From: Echinococcus granulosus
Taxonomy: Eukaryota > Platyhelminthes > Cestoda > Cyclophyllidea > Taeniidae
NCBI RefSeq assembly: GCF_000524195.1
Contig: NW_020170401.1
Span: 282,605-346,604 of the forward strand
Direction of reading: 5' to 3'
DNA: 64,000 nucleotides
Positions 48,301 through 60,588 of this stretch are shown one piece after another. Numbering within the stretch: position 1 is the first letter of the stretch; every line of letters begins with the position of its first letter. A model generated the notes under the pieces. That model worked only from the letters and a program-made list of their open reading frames with translations, was not told the DNA's origin and did not search any database. A program made the position numbers and the translations under genes.

Positions 48301-51300
48301 TGGGAAGTAGAGCGCTTTTTCTTTAGACTTTATTCCTCCTGCCCTTTCTATCGCCTTCTTGGATGAATTAGTGAACAATTTTACATCCCAAGTCTGTTCG
48401 AGACACTACAGGTGGCCATAATGCAGGTTAGGCGCTGAAAAACTGTCAACCGATTATACCCTCCAAGTAGCAATCAAGGGCTCTGGACCATACCACGACC
48501 CTACCTACCGCAATAGCCACCGAATGTGGTTACGTGTGTGGAGTTTGATGACTTGCCTGCTGCCCACCAGGCGGATTGGTTGGTCATGAATACGGGCACA
48601 TGGCATGCCACAGGCAACGAGAGAAAAAAGCCAGGGGGTAGAAAAGAAAAGAGAAAGGGCAGGCAATTCGCTTACACTTTGGTGAGGTCTTCTAACAGGG
48701 CCACATTGCCTCAAGTTGAAACACCTTGGGAGGCAGCACCACCTTACCCAACTGTTTGGACATTTCTTTGTCTCGCATCAAAATGTAAATACCTAAGAGG
48801 ATTTAAAAGTTATTTTTGCTAAAAATGTTTTGATGGAAGCTTGAATTCAAGAAGACCGGGCGGTTGGTAGAAAAGAAGGAGATTTACTCTGAATTGGTGG
48901 AATCGGTGAAGAACCACAACAAAGGACTCAAAAATTAAGTCGTTATATTTGCTTGGGTTTCTCTTATAGGAGTGCTGTGCCCAAGTTTTGCTAACTCACC
49001 TTTTTATGGTGGTAGGGGAAGTGGAAATACATGACAAGGCATTTGTACAATAATTGTAAAGGCTGCAACGTGGTAGTCTGAATATCTACGTACTATTTAT
49101 TTGTTGTTCTTCTGTGACATCTACTGGCATCAATTTCCACCACCCGCGATGTCTACTTTCCAAGCTATAGTCAAATGCCAGGAAAGGATGACATTTGCCA
49201 CTTAGCGAAAGATCAGCATTATACACATAACTTACCTTGCGAGGCCCTCTTATTTCCTACCGCAATTTATTCACTATGTAGGCAATCCGACTACGATAAA
49301 AGAAGGGAGGAAAAAATTGATGAGTCTTGAAACTTCTTATCACCTGTTAATGCACCCGGGCAGTCCGATCTAGGCCGTTAGCTGATAGGCATTCTATTTA
49401 GCAGCAAAATTTGTTCCAAACTGAGCTGAGTGAGTCTGCTAAAAAAAGTGGGGATTTCCGACCCATTTGCTGTAAAGTAAACAGTACCTTCACTCACGAA
49501 AATTGTAGTATAGTACATTAATTTTTGCCGACTATGGACCCACCGCACACACACGCACACGCGTTCGTTAGTCCGTCCTTCCGTTTGTTCCGTCGTTCGT
49601 TCGGCCGTCTGTGGGTTCATCCGCCCTCAATGCGGTGAGCAAAGACAAGAATGTTGTGTAATTATAAGCCATATTTTAGTTGGATTTAAAATGCACGTGG
49701 CGTGATTTTATATGGTAAATTATTCAATCGTGTACTGTTTTGATGCTTTCTTTAAGCGAGACAGTTTGTTTTTGCCAATGTAGGTATCCAGTCAATGACA
49801 TTTATTGTTATACCATTAACTGTATTCCCATAGCAACATACTTAAATGCTTAATAAGCAAAGAGAAAAATGAGAACCTCCTTCCTATTGGCTAAGCGATA
49901 TCGGTGGGAAATGCGGGTCACATATTTTTAGTTGGCTGTGAAGGAGGGTTATTATTCAAGCTGTAAATTCTTGTGTGAAGGTGAATGGGGAAGAGTTTAT
50001 AATCAACTTTGTGTGAAGCAGTTTCCTCCTGCGAAGTTATTTCCTTTCTGTGATTGTTCTTGACGAATGAGCCACGAACAGTAGCGGAGCATGGGAAGAG
50101 AAAAATGTGTAGTATTTACGAATTCACTTTGTGTCTGTGTCCATCCCACGGTGGAAAACAAAGTGGCTAACAGTTGGACGGTGGATTTTGCTTTTGTGGG
50201 AAGAATTCCTTTATTTAGTAGGGTACGTCGGCAACTGGGGTACACTCTTTGGTAGGATAAGAGAAGTTGGTGATAAAGTAGGTCTCCGTTTTCCTAGCTG
50301 TCTTCACCATTTCTTCTTCTTGAGCCGAAGTAAAGCATCCAGTTTTCATTGCCTTGGTAACCGAAAACAGTGATCATGAGATTACATCCCCTTCCTCTTC
50401 CTCAGGGGCAAATAAACCATCAAAGTCGGGGTGTTTTGCGTGCCATCTAAAGTAATGTCGCTTAAATATCAAAAAACGCTTCCTCAACAGGTCAAGAACT
50501 TCAACATCTTTTTTATTGTTTTGAGTCCAACTAATCTGTTTGGGTCTAATAATTCATTGAAACTAGTTAGCACTGTCTACTAATGAAGACACTACATATA
50601 TGAGATTGGCAGTTAGTGATGCAATATGTGGTGTGAATAGCCCTTCTAGTCCACGCTAAGGTGGCATTAAGGCATCTTCAAAAGTTTTACATTTCCGTCC
50701 TCATCAGTGGACATGGTAAAGCTATCTCTTGGAGTCACTACAGCAGTGTACATTTGGACACTTGAGAGGCTGTCACGCCAAGGATTGAGAGAGCAAGACT
50801 ACTACTTCTGAAATATCCTAAAAGAGCAAGCTGCTGATAACTGAAATTTTTTTAAATCTTCGGGTAAATAAGTTAAAGGTTTCATTTAGAGGATTATCAG
50901 CAAGCCCTGAACTATTACCAGGAGCACAATCAAGTCCGCTGATGAGGGGTATATAGCCGAAATGAATGGAGAAAATCCGCAAAAATTTATTTTGCCATTT
51001 GAGAATGTGCTGTACATAAAACCTACATACTTGAGTTTGTTGCTGATCTTCAATCTAAGGGTTTGTTTTTATATGGCCGATAGATCCTCCATATCCTCCT
51101 TGAATCTTTTAATCTAGTAGATTCGACCCTATAAAAGACTCAAATTTAAATCTGTTCTTAAAAGTAGAGACGATTTTACAATTACTTAAGCGCATTTTCT
51201 ATCACCTTGCTTGATTTTAGTCTTCTCTTGAGAGCTCGGGTGAGGCACCAAGCCCAACATCCATCGGTGTAGTTAAGTTAGATGTTAAACCCTTTTCGAA

Positions 51301-51900
51301 AAGATATTGGTCACCACGTTTAAAAAAGTCTAGGCACCTCATTAATACTTCAAATGGAAAATGTCAAATGCCTTTACCTTGCACACCCCTCCCACCACCT
51401 GACGAGATAATGGGGAGTAAATTGTGGAAAATAAGTCTACGTTTATACCCACCGAATAGACCGCATGAGGAAACCAAAGGGAAGCAGAAATATGTAGACC
51501 ACTAGAGGTAGCTAATACTACCAAAATATAATGCATTTATTTTCTTAAAAAGAAGCGAAGTACTTGTCTCGTGCACAATACTTCGGGACCACACACATTC
51601 ACTGGGGAAATCTAAACAATAGCACCAATTCACGCTTGAGGAAACTGTTTGAGCAGATTGAGGCAGGAGATCCTTATGCTCCATCAACCATGCTTTGGGA
51701 ATTTAACACCACACTCGCTTATCAACGCATCATTTCAAAACAGAAAAAAGGGTTTTAGGCAGGATATTCCTGCAGTGCTTTATGTGTATGTTAAGTTGAC
51801 AAAGCTGACAACGGTGCTAATGAATGCGCTTTTCTAAACCTCGGCACTGCTCATCTGTAAAACGTTAGAATTAAAACTCTAGACAACAAAGCAAGCTGAT
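48301..51900. other. Intergenic, no gene recognised
   Basis: A 98-codon frame at 48526-48822 has a lysine/arginine-rich middle and no known motif. The rest holds short frames, the simple repeat at 49.54 kb and a faint similarity to family B near 49160. Confidence 0.4.
49540..49622 (+). repeat. CA tract and degenerate TTCG/TCCG tetranucleotide repeat
   Basis: A short CA/CG dinucleotide tract passes into imperfect GTTC, GTCC and GTCT units. The minus-strand frame at 49378-49620 is a by-product of this periodicity. Confidence 0.75.
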
Positions 51901-51911
51901 CTGGTAGCTGG

Positions 51912-52072
51912 CAGCGCAAGTTTTGCTTAAGCAGACCTTCATGTCACCTCCGCCGCTATGCTGATGACCTACTGGTCACACCTAGACTAGCCATAGTCAA
52001 ACACTCTGGAGGCAATCAAGGAACAGTAAACAAAAGGCGACGTATTCTCGTCATGGTGTAAAAGGGACCCAG
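51912..52072 (+). pseudogene. Decayed reverse-transcriptase fragment (RRYADDLLV)
   Basis: Codons at 51951-51977 read RRYADDLLV. The YADD core matches the catalytic box of retroelement reverse transcriptases, where the two Asp bind metal. The frame stays open from about 51912 to a TAA at 52070-52072. A shifted frame downstream reads an LEAIKEQ-like stretch and then SSWCKR, reminiscent of the helix after the YxDD box in LINE and Penelope-like enzymes, with a stop in between. No complete RT domain, endonuclease or RNase H is visible. This is a relic; a chance YADD is possible but less likely given the downstream similarity. Confidence 0.4.
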
Positions 52073-52160
52073 ACAACAATGGTGATACCGACGGCGGTCA
52101 TAAAAGAGAACAATAACTTATGCGGGCGCAAGGTCATGAGTCAGGATGGGGGAAGGAAAT

Positions 52161-52181
52161 GGGGCGGGAGGGTAGGGTGGG
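52161..52181 (+). promoter_or_regulatory. Compact G-quadruplex-type motif
   Basis: Five G-runs (GGGG, GGG, GGG, GGG, GGG) separated by loops of only one or two bases, preceded by another G5 run at 52148-52152. Such short loops give stable quadruplexes in general. It lies about 90 bp right of the reverse-transcriptase relic and 115 bp left of a family A unit. No function can be read from sequence. Confidence 0.6.
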
Positions 52182-52294
52182 ACCATATGTAATAGAAACG
52201 TGAAAAAATTGGCTATTTAAAGTCGGGTAGACAGCTTTTATGCGTCGGAAATAATATCATGTAAACAAGGCAAGGCACAAGATTTAGTTTTCGC

Positions 52295-53345
52295 TGACAC
52301 TTAAGGCTCCGTCTTTTTACTTCCACTTGCCACGTAGCCCTTCTGTATGCCGACAATGCATTTTCTGCCCTCCTATTCTTACTTTTTTGAATTCAAAGAA
52401 GATAAGGAGTAATACATAGGTGGTAGCGAAAAGCGAATCCCTAAATAAAAGGTAAGTGCTCTGCTTTCCATTATTGTGCCTTAAACTCTGATGTGACGGA
52501 AGAATGTTATGCATTGTGGGTGGGAGTATCTGTGACGACCGCTAACAGGAAGGTTAAAAATGACGTCTACTTTAGGCAAACATCCAAGTTCTGTGTTCTA
52601 CAGGAATGCTATAATAGTGACTCTAGTCGTGAACCATTTGGAAGGGTTTGTAACAGGTGTCTACGGTACCTGTGCGAAGATGTCGATGAAGTGAACAGGG
52701 GGCACATCCTCCACCTTACAACTGGTAGAATGAAACCTCGCTAGAGAGATATGTCCAGATAACACCGATGTGAGAAAAAAGTGGCAAGGAGGAGCAGACG
52801 CCAAACGTTACGTCCACGAAACTATTTTAAACTCCTTCCTTTGTTAAGTAATTCTACCTTTGGACCAGCGTTCTCACGACTAGCGATGGACATTCGTGAA
52901 GGTAAGCACATTCCCCGCTTCTCCAATACGGTTCCCAATTAGGACAGAACCTTAGATCCGGTAGAATTTTCAAGAGAGATTGGCAACTTTGCAGTCAGAT
53001 TTCCTCTCTGTTGCGAGCAAATTCAATGACTAACGCTGTTGGTTGGATGGCGGGTGTTTTTTCTCATACCACCAACTATGTTGTGAGGGCTGACACTGGA
53101 GGCTGACAAGGAGAGCGCCTGGGATGGCGCTCAAAAGGAAATGGAGGCCATGTAAGATTTTGACAATTTGTTTAACGCCTTGGTTTGGTTTCGCAGGCAC
53201 TCAAAACTCGGCGGTTGTACTTGTGCTGGGTGGAATGGCCCTTGGACTATTCCAGTAGCTCCCAGTTCTTCCCTACGTCGACATTACATAATCCACCACA
53301 TTATTACACCCTCTTTCGTAATCGGTGAAATCTAGGACGCTACGA
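52295..53345 (+). repeat. Repeat family A, full unit with second head
   Basis: Head 1 (TTAAGGCTCCGTCTTTTTAC, internally shortened) is followed by a long, well-kept body with AAGTTCTGTGTTCTACAGG, ACTCTAGTCGTGAACCATTT, GAAGATGTCGATGAAGTGAA, CTAGCGATGGACATTCG and ATACGGTTCCCAATTAGGA. After GATGGCGCTCAAAAGGAAAT the sequence runs into TTGGTTTCGCAGGCACTCAA and a second head at about 53190-53345. This is the clearest head-body-head unit in the window. Confidence 0.82.
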
Positions 53346-54774
53346 TTGCACATTTTGGATAAAAATTCATCCTTTAGAAATAAAATAGTGATAATTAAGG
53401 GCAATTCTTTCAAAGAGCCAATAAAATTTTACCAAATTGTAAAAACCATCCAATAGAATTTCGACCAATGCGTGAGACTCATCTGAATCAAAATTTACAT
53501 TTATCAGTTAGCATGAAATCAAAGAGATTTTTTGTTAAGGAAATTGGAGAATGGAGCTCTAGTTGGGTGGCTGAACTGCCCCTATTAAACATTCACATTG
53601 GCGTGAAAGGCATTGAGTTTGCCGATTGCCTCGACATTAAGCACCAATTTGCATTTCAATTTATCAAATGACTAACAAGCGCCTCTGCTACTAAGAGGTT
53701 AGCGTCGGTGTGGTGGTGATTGATAATGCCTTGCCGGAGGTAAAAAGTATCAACGTTAATTGCACACCTATTGTAGCAAAATCGAATGCGGGTGGGAGGT
53801 GGGAAGGGGGTGGTAAAAGCATCTATTTGAACAGTTTGCGTTTCTGAAATTCACTTTTGTCATCTCAGGGTGAAGGTATGTCAGTTGATTAGGCTACATA
53901 AGGGGAGGCTTGAAAACACGTGAATAGCGTCACGTCCAAACCAGTTCGGAAAACGTCAGGGTATACCTTGATTGTGTAGAGGGTCTGGTGAATCGTTATG
54001 GCAATAAGATGGTGAGTGAAGACATCGGAGTTTGAAAATTCAGCTTCAACGAATGCATGATATAGACACACGTCCTTTGGATGGAATAAATTTGTTGATT
54101 ACTCTCTCCACTTTACCTCCGCTGCACTATGATAGTACGATCCGGGGTGTTTCTGGACATACACTTCTGGGTCATGGAGGCCAACTGGGAGGAAGTTGGG
54201 TTTTACTAAGACAATTAGAGTCATTTTATTGTAACAACCGACTCCATTAAGCGAGTGAAGGCTGTCACATTGACTGCCTAATCAAGCCAAGTTCACAGAA
54301 GCTACATGTCTTTCGAACTTGTTGCCATCTTCAAAAGCTTTTTTTTAAACTCCAACTATTTCCCAAGTTTTGTAATTAATTTCCAAATATTCTTTAAAGA
54401 TGTTTTATGGAAACAGTTAATTTATCTAAATAAAGTGATTCAGCTATTAACTTCCTACGGCGGAAGGACCTGAAAATTTAATTCCAAAATTGAATGATGC
54501 CTTACTTGGCAGCAAATTGTAAAGTGGCATTATAAATTAATGTAAGTCCAAATCTAAGGCGCAGGAATGAAGTCTAAGAAAAGGTTGAAGAAAAATGTCT
54601 AAAGGTGTAAGGGAAATGCGGACTTTGGAATGTCACAGAGTGGAAAAACCGGGCGGCCTCAAATTCTGCTACATAATTTTGTAGAGGAGTTGCTTTTCAA
54701 ACTAGTGTTAAATACCATTGATGTTAACATGTAGTACAGTGTCAATTTGTTCAACTCTTCGATTTGAAATTGAA

Positions 54775-55530
54775 AGTGCTTAAAGCTCCGTCTTTGTACT
54801 TTCGCTGGCCACTAGCCTTCGGTTCGTACCAGTAGTTGACCAGCCCCTCTCTACGTCGGCAGTACATATTCTGCCCTGATACTATACATACATTCGTCGT
54901 CAGAGAAGTCTCGGGGCAATGTATCGATAGTAGCACCTTGGGAACCCGATCCAAAAGGACAACTACCCTAAATCTATGGGTGAATGTTAGGCCTCAAAGT
55001 GATTTAAGTAAGGTACATGTCGCAGATGAGGGAATATGCGGTGGCCCCTAGTAGAAGGGTTAAAAATGACTTCCATCTTCGACAATTACCCCAATTCCGT
55101 GTTGTGTGCGAATGATATCAATAACTAAGTCAGCGCTAGCGGTGAACCATCTGAATTAGTTCATTACGGAGCTGTCTACGGTGGCTGTATGAAGATGTCA
55201 ATGAAGTGAACACACAGCGCCTCCTCCACCTTTCCACCAGCTGGACAGAACCCGGACAGATATGGGTGGGCAGAACTGAAATGCGAACGAAGTGGCAAGG
55301 GGGGATAAACGAGAAACCTTGTCCTCAAGCAACTTTTTAAATCCCCATCATTATTAAATAACCGCGTTTTTATGCATTATTCTTACTACTAGCGATGGAG
55401 ATACAGGATAGCCTGCACGTTTTTTCCCTTTGACACTACAGAGTTAGATCCAGTGAAATTGCCAAGACAAATTAGTAAAGTTTGGGTCAAAATTACACAA
55501 GTAATTTGTTATGTCCTACCAACGTTAGTA
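54775..55530 (+). repeat. Repeat family A, head plus body
   Basis: Head (GCTTAAAGCTCCGTCTTTGT, ACGTCGGCAGTACATATTC) and body (GGAACCCGATCCAAAAGGAC, AGAAGGGTTAAAAATGACTT, AATTCCGTGTTGTGTGC, GAACACACAGCGCCTCC, GGACAGAACCCGGACAGATA). The right end decays after TAGATCCAGTGAAATTGCC. No second head. Confidence 0.78.
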
Positions 55531-56482
55531 ATTCAGTAGGCATGCTATCTCATCACAACTTAAATGGACTTATGAAATTCCATTAAAAAGGCGGTATTAA
55601 ACTTAAAGTATATTTTAGGACTATGTCAATGCGTCATGAGAGGTTGACCCACCTGGCTGTGTGACATTTACTGACAGGTTTATGGAGTGTACTAAGAAGG
55701 TTTATTACTTATCCCATAAAGGGTTGGTAAGGCTTCAAGTACATACAATTTTCATTCAGGCTCCATAGTCTAGGCAAAAAACAAATGGCGAGTTTTCTTC
55801 TGTTAACTTGCCATAATCGCCTTCTTTTGAGTCAAGTCTGTGCTTAAGATTTTTTGGATTTCCATTTTCAAGCATTTTTTGGTCACTTCAAAATCTTTCT
55901 CAAAAGATTAACATCTTTCAGTAATACTGGACTCAACCCTAAACGTGATGGTTGACAGTTGATGGAAATGTCTCAAACTTAAGACTGAACAAATTCCTGT
56001 TGTTGAATACGCCACTTAAACAAACGTCGGTTCACTAGAATGCCATCTCCAGCGTTCTCTGTAATCACTCTAGCTTTTTGTACATTGTAACCGTCTGGGA
56101 GACCTGAACGTGGGTATTACTAAAATTTTTCTTCGCTTAGATTTAACGCTACCAATTTTAATATCACCTGAAAAGTGAGTAAATTCCATTATCTTATACC
56201 CTTCACAGGGCGAACTGGAGTGAAAGGAGAAGCATTTGAGGATAAATTCTATAAATTGGATGATTTTTTACATAGAGAATGGTCTCAGTGGTAGCTGCTG
56301 TAGCAATGACATTTACCCAAAAGCATGATAAAGCCTTAAAATCACGGTAGAATCGTCTTGTCCACACGAGAATAGGGTGTCACAGTCCATACATTTTATT
56401 GTTCACTTGTTTAAAGCTTCACTACTCTACTGCCTTATAGGATTTAGGGCAATTAGCTACCATAAAATTGCAAAGAATATAC

Positions 56483-56498
56483 GTCACGCCTTTGTGAC
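56483..56498. promoter_or_regulatory. GTCAC-N6-GTGAC palindrome
   Basis: GTCACGCCTTTGTGAC; extended by one further pair to CGTCAC...GTGACG. First of six copies in about 3.9 kb. Confidence 0.6.
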
Positions 56499-57268
56499 GC
56501 CGTGCTCGGGTAAGAAAATTTGGGGCGTTATATATGCGTGTGACACTGGTGGTGGGCGGGATAAGTGGGGTATGCTCAGAATACAGATGTATTTCTTGTT
56601 TTGTGTTAAATGCACAAAGCAAGGGCCCACACACAAGGCGTAAATCTCTACTAGATGGCAGCCATTTGATAAGTCATCACTTCTTTCCCCCCACCCCCTT
56701 CTTCCGGCTAGATCGCCCAAATCCCATTTTCCCTTCAACTGCGCGCGACCACCCACACAGAACGTGGCTGAAGCGACCGTAAGCGCGGTTGCGTGATTTA
56801 TTATTGATAAGTTTGACATTATCACTGTCCAAGGAGTAATGCAGGCTATTCTCTCACACACGCAGCGTTCACAGTCATCGTGGTGGAAGACTCGGCTCTT
56901 CTGGCGCGGTAGAGCCAGCTCTACACTTTTAGGTGACTTGGCAGAAGGATGGCGAGGAGGGAGGGGGGGCCAGTGTTAGGAGAGCCAAGAAATGCTTCTG
57001 ACTGGTATAAATTCGTGCCTATGGATACAGCTCAATGGTGCCCCATGTAGATAATTTGAATAGGTCCTAGAGGTTTAAAACAAACTAACTTCGAAAATGT
57101 CACTCCAATTGTCATCATGGTTGGGTTAATTTATCCCCACTTTAAAAACTAAGAAAAGGTTATTTATCCTCATATTAGGGACCTTTAAAGTAAATTCGTA
57201 AATTCCATTGCTTTATAAACTAATCTATCTGGTGCAACCAGTTATCCCAAAATGATCAAAAATCATGT

Positions 57269-57284
57269 GTCACTTATTTGTGAC
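57269..57284. promoter_or_regulatory. GTCAC-N6-GTGAC palindrome
   Basis: GTCACTTATTTGTGAC, followed by GC as in the copy at 56483. Confidence 0.6.
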
Positions 57285-57782
57285 GCAGGGCTTAGTTAAG
57301 TAACGTAGATATACAGTGTGTAATAGACGAAGTACTGTAGACAGTACTCTCCATTTAGCAGTTCTTATCAGGTAATTGGGAGTCAATGCGGTTACCGTAA
57401 TCCTTCTGATGTGAAAGTCCGTCGACTTGACTATTCACAGTAGATTTCCCCTTCTAGATTGCCTTAAAATTGACAAGGGTACGAAACCCCAAAAGCTACT
57501 GCAGTAGAGCAGCCAGAATCGTAGCCCTAATACCGAAGTACAGAATGTTTAAGAAATTTAATACGGGTAGCGTAAAATGGACTCCTCAACTAATATCACT
57601 TTACCGCAATGAAATTGCCTAGGTAGCCTGGGCGATACATCAGTATATTTTACGGCATAAAAGAAATGAATTTTTACCAGTATCAGACATGTAATCATAG
57701 CCTTCCAAGACTAACACCCTTGAGATATAACAGGCTATTAATTGAGAATTCGCGACTACAGATCCAACTCGACTTTCCCTGT

Positions 57783-57798
57783 GTCACATATGGGTGAC
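57783..57798. promoter_or_regulatory. GTCAC-N6-GTGAC palindrome
   Basis: GTCACATATGGGTGAC within GTGTCAC...GTGACAC, so the dyad extends to seven bases per arm. Confidence 0.6.
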
Positions 57799-57938
57799 AC
57801 TAGGGTATTTTTACCCAAAACTTCATATCATGTATGCATGACGCACTAGTTAAAAGACACTAAATTACAATAAAGATAAAAATTAACTTTGACAGAAATT
57901 GGTTTTACTGGACACGCATAAAATCTGGACTCTGTGCT

Positions 57939-57954
57939 GTCACAGATGTGTGAC
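57939..57954. promoter_or_regulatory. GTCAC-N6-GTGAC palindrome
   Basis: GTCACAGATGTGTGAC within TGTCACA...TGTGACA, also an extended dyad. Confidence 0.6.
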
Positions 57955-58652
57955 ATGCATTCGTCATTACTTTATTATGCAATTGCACTAAGTTCTGCCA
58001 AAAATGGGGTGGTGAAGCTGATAACAACAAAACAGATGTTAGACTCTCTTGGTACAAGAACATATTTTGCTTTTTAGAGCAGCAACCGAATGGATCACTT
58101 TGGTGGTGCAAATGTTAATACCATGTTGGACGATAAAACAGCTTTCAAGAAACTAGTAACCAATCTCGAAGCGAAACTGCTAAAGTCCTACTCACTTGCA
58201 TAGAAGCTTGGATCTTTTAATATTCCAAGGCTATGATGACTATTTTTGCAAGCACTTTGCCTTCAGCACTTCGCTACGGTTGCAGTGAGTGTGAGAGGGT
58301 GCAGAGCAATCAAGCCCAACCCACTGATTAATGCATCAAAACGGGGTAAAGCAGTGCCATCATCATCTGGAAACAAAGGATGAATGACTCCTCTTGATAG
58401 GATCCCCCATTTGCTCAGGCACTCACGACAAATGACGATGTGGGTGGTTGCGTTGATATATCTTAATTGTGATCCTCTCTTCACTCATGCCTAATTAACA
58501 CAGACTAGGCATTTTATGTCCTTTTTAAAGTTATGTGCCTTGGAAATTAAAATAAAGTGTTAATATCCTCATTCATTGGCCATCTTGTATGAATTTTATG
58601 ATTGTGTTATGACTAGGCGCAGCTAGTCATGTTAGCCCATTAAAAACTCCTC

Positions 58653-58668
58653 GTCACATATTTGTGAC
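58653..58668. promoter_or_regulatory. GTCAC-N6-GTGAC palindrome
   Basis: GTCACATATTTGTGAC, followed by ACTA as in the copy at 57783. Confidence 0.6.
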
Positions 58669-60390
58669 ACTACAAATTTGTCTTATTTCTAAATAGGTTA
58701 TTAAAAAATCTTGTTTTCCATACAATATTTCCACCATTTTATATTCAAACGTTAACTTTCCTATTTTGTTACCGATACATTGATACATTAAACGAGGATT
58801 CAGAGAAGACCCGACAACCTCCGATTGAAGCTAGCCGTCTCTCCCTCAAGGTAAAAAACAATGCCACATTGTCTGAAAAATTAATTAGGCAGAATTGTTG
58901 GTTAACTGACCTCGGAGAATCACAATCAGCGTGTCTTTTAAGAATAGTTAAAAGTCAAATTTTAACATGAAATGGTTGGTAAGTCTGCTGTGAATTGGTC
59001 ATCTTGATGTGGACTTGGGTTCTGTTTACGATAACGCAACAAGCTGTTCTTCCACGCTATTATGCTATTCAGCAACTTCGAGAAAAAATTGGGTATAAAA
59101 GTGATGGAAGCGTTGTGAGATGCGGCCACACTGGGAATGTAGGACGTAGTTGTGGAAGAAGGTCATCTACTGCCTATGGCTGGATCCGCAGAGAGTCCTA
59201 GTAGATGAGTGGGCCTTTTATACCTGTCCTCACCTCGAGTTGTGCACCAGGACTACGTCTATAAAGAGACTTCTTTAAAAAGCGTTTGAGTTCTACAAAA
59301 GGAAGTTTTTTATTTGACTTCCTTGGTGCGTCGACTCTAATCTGTGGGCACCTCTATGTCAGTAAGGGATCCAATTCACCTCAGGGCCTCTTTCAACCAT
59401 TCCTTTGGTGCATGTATGGCTATCAATATTCCGCTGTTCACCCACTATTCTCTTTCTCTCTCCTCCGCTTTCTCGGCTTGGCTTCCTGTCGCTCCGCTGC
59501 TTCTTTTTTGTGTCGCTGACTAATGCTAACGCACTGTGGTAGGTGTAATTGCTGACATTATGAGCGCCTTTTGCGGCACAGGCTCCATGGTTTTTCAGCA
59601 AGAGATCCCTTTTCCTCGTTCGCTAAACAGTCGCAGTGATCAAAGAGTACGCCAACTTCTTTCCCAGGGTTACTTGAGTAGACCGAAAAGATCTAGGTGT
59701 TCCCTAAGAGGAAGGAACGACATGAGAATGGTGAGGACGACAGCCGGGAGAGTGAACGAATAGGCAGATTGGGCAAAGTTAGGAGGTTGTTGAATGGTGG
59801 TGACGCATCACGTAAATGAAACCGCTCTTTTTGTCTCGAGTTAATGTTTCCCCTTTGGGAGCGTGTGTGTGAGTGTGAGGGTGACATGCCACCCACGGTG
59901 CCGAGGAGAGTCTGTGACTTAGCCACATACTTTTTTGGCGGCAACAGAAAGGTGGGCCAGCCAGGAGGTTGCCTTTATTCGTGCGTGTGTGTACCCGTGC
60001 AACTAAGCTCGGGAGCGAGCAAGGAAGTAGTCATGGTAATTAACCCGGACAAATTAGCATTCTTCCTTGTGCCTTGGGAATTAATGCTGCTGCAAATTCT
60101 ATGAAGGAGTCTTATACAGCCATACATCAACACTAGTGGTGACTAATAAATATGGGGACTTTCCGTTTATTTAATTTGTGGGGTTTAGTACCCATTTCTT
60201 TTAAAGAATCCACGTAAAATCGTAATGTTGGCCTCCAGAGCAGTGTCATGTCCTTTCCTTTTCCATATTCTGTGATCAAGTTTCCTTATCGGCTGCCAGG
60301 AGGGTATTCTGTTAAATTGGGATCATGCAGTACCTCTGGTTGTAACAAGATTCGGTGCAACTCTTTACTATAACTTGGTGTGGACCGTGC

Positions 60391-60406
60391 GTCACACATT
60401 TGTGAC
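60391..60406. promoter_or_regulatory. GTCAC-N6-GTGAC palindrome
   Basis: GTCACACATTTGTGAC within CGTCACA...TGTGACG. It lies 180 bp left of the candidate exon at 60589-60770. Confidence 0.6.
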
Positions 60407-60588
60407 GGCGGACTTCAATAAGATAATCAAGACTTTGCAAATGTGATGCTGGTAAATAAAATGCTGATGGCCCCGGTCTAGAGTAAAATCGTAGAGAGTC
60501 CGAAATGCAACAGATAGCTAGAACTTATCCGTTCCCTTTCTTTTCACCAATTAATATCGTGCTAAAATGACTGATATTTGTGGTCCAG

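Noticed and set aside
59092..59099. TATAAAAG as a TATA box
   Set aside because: No supporting initiator, open frame or other promoter element nearby; expected by chance in AT-rich DNA.
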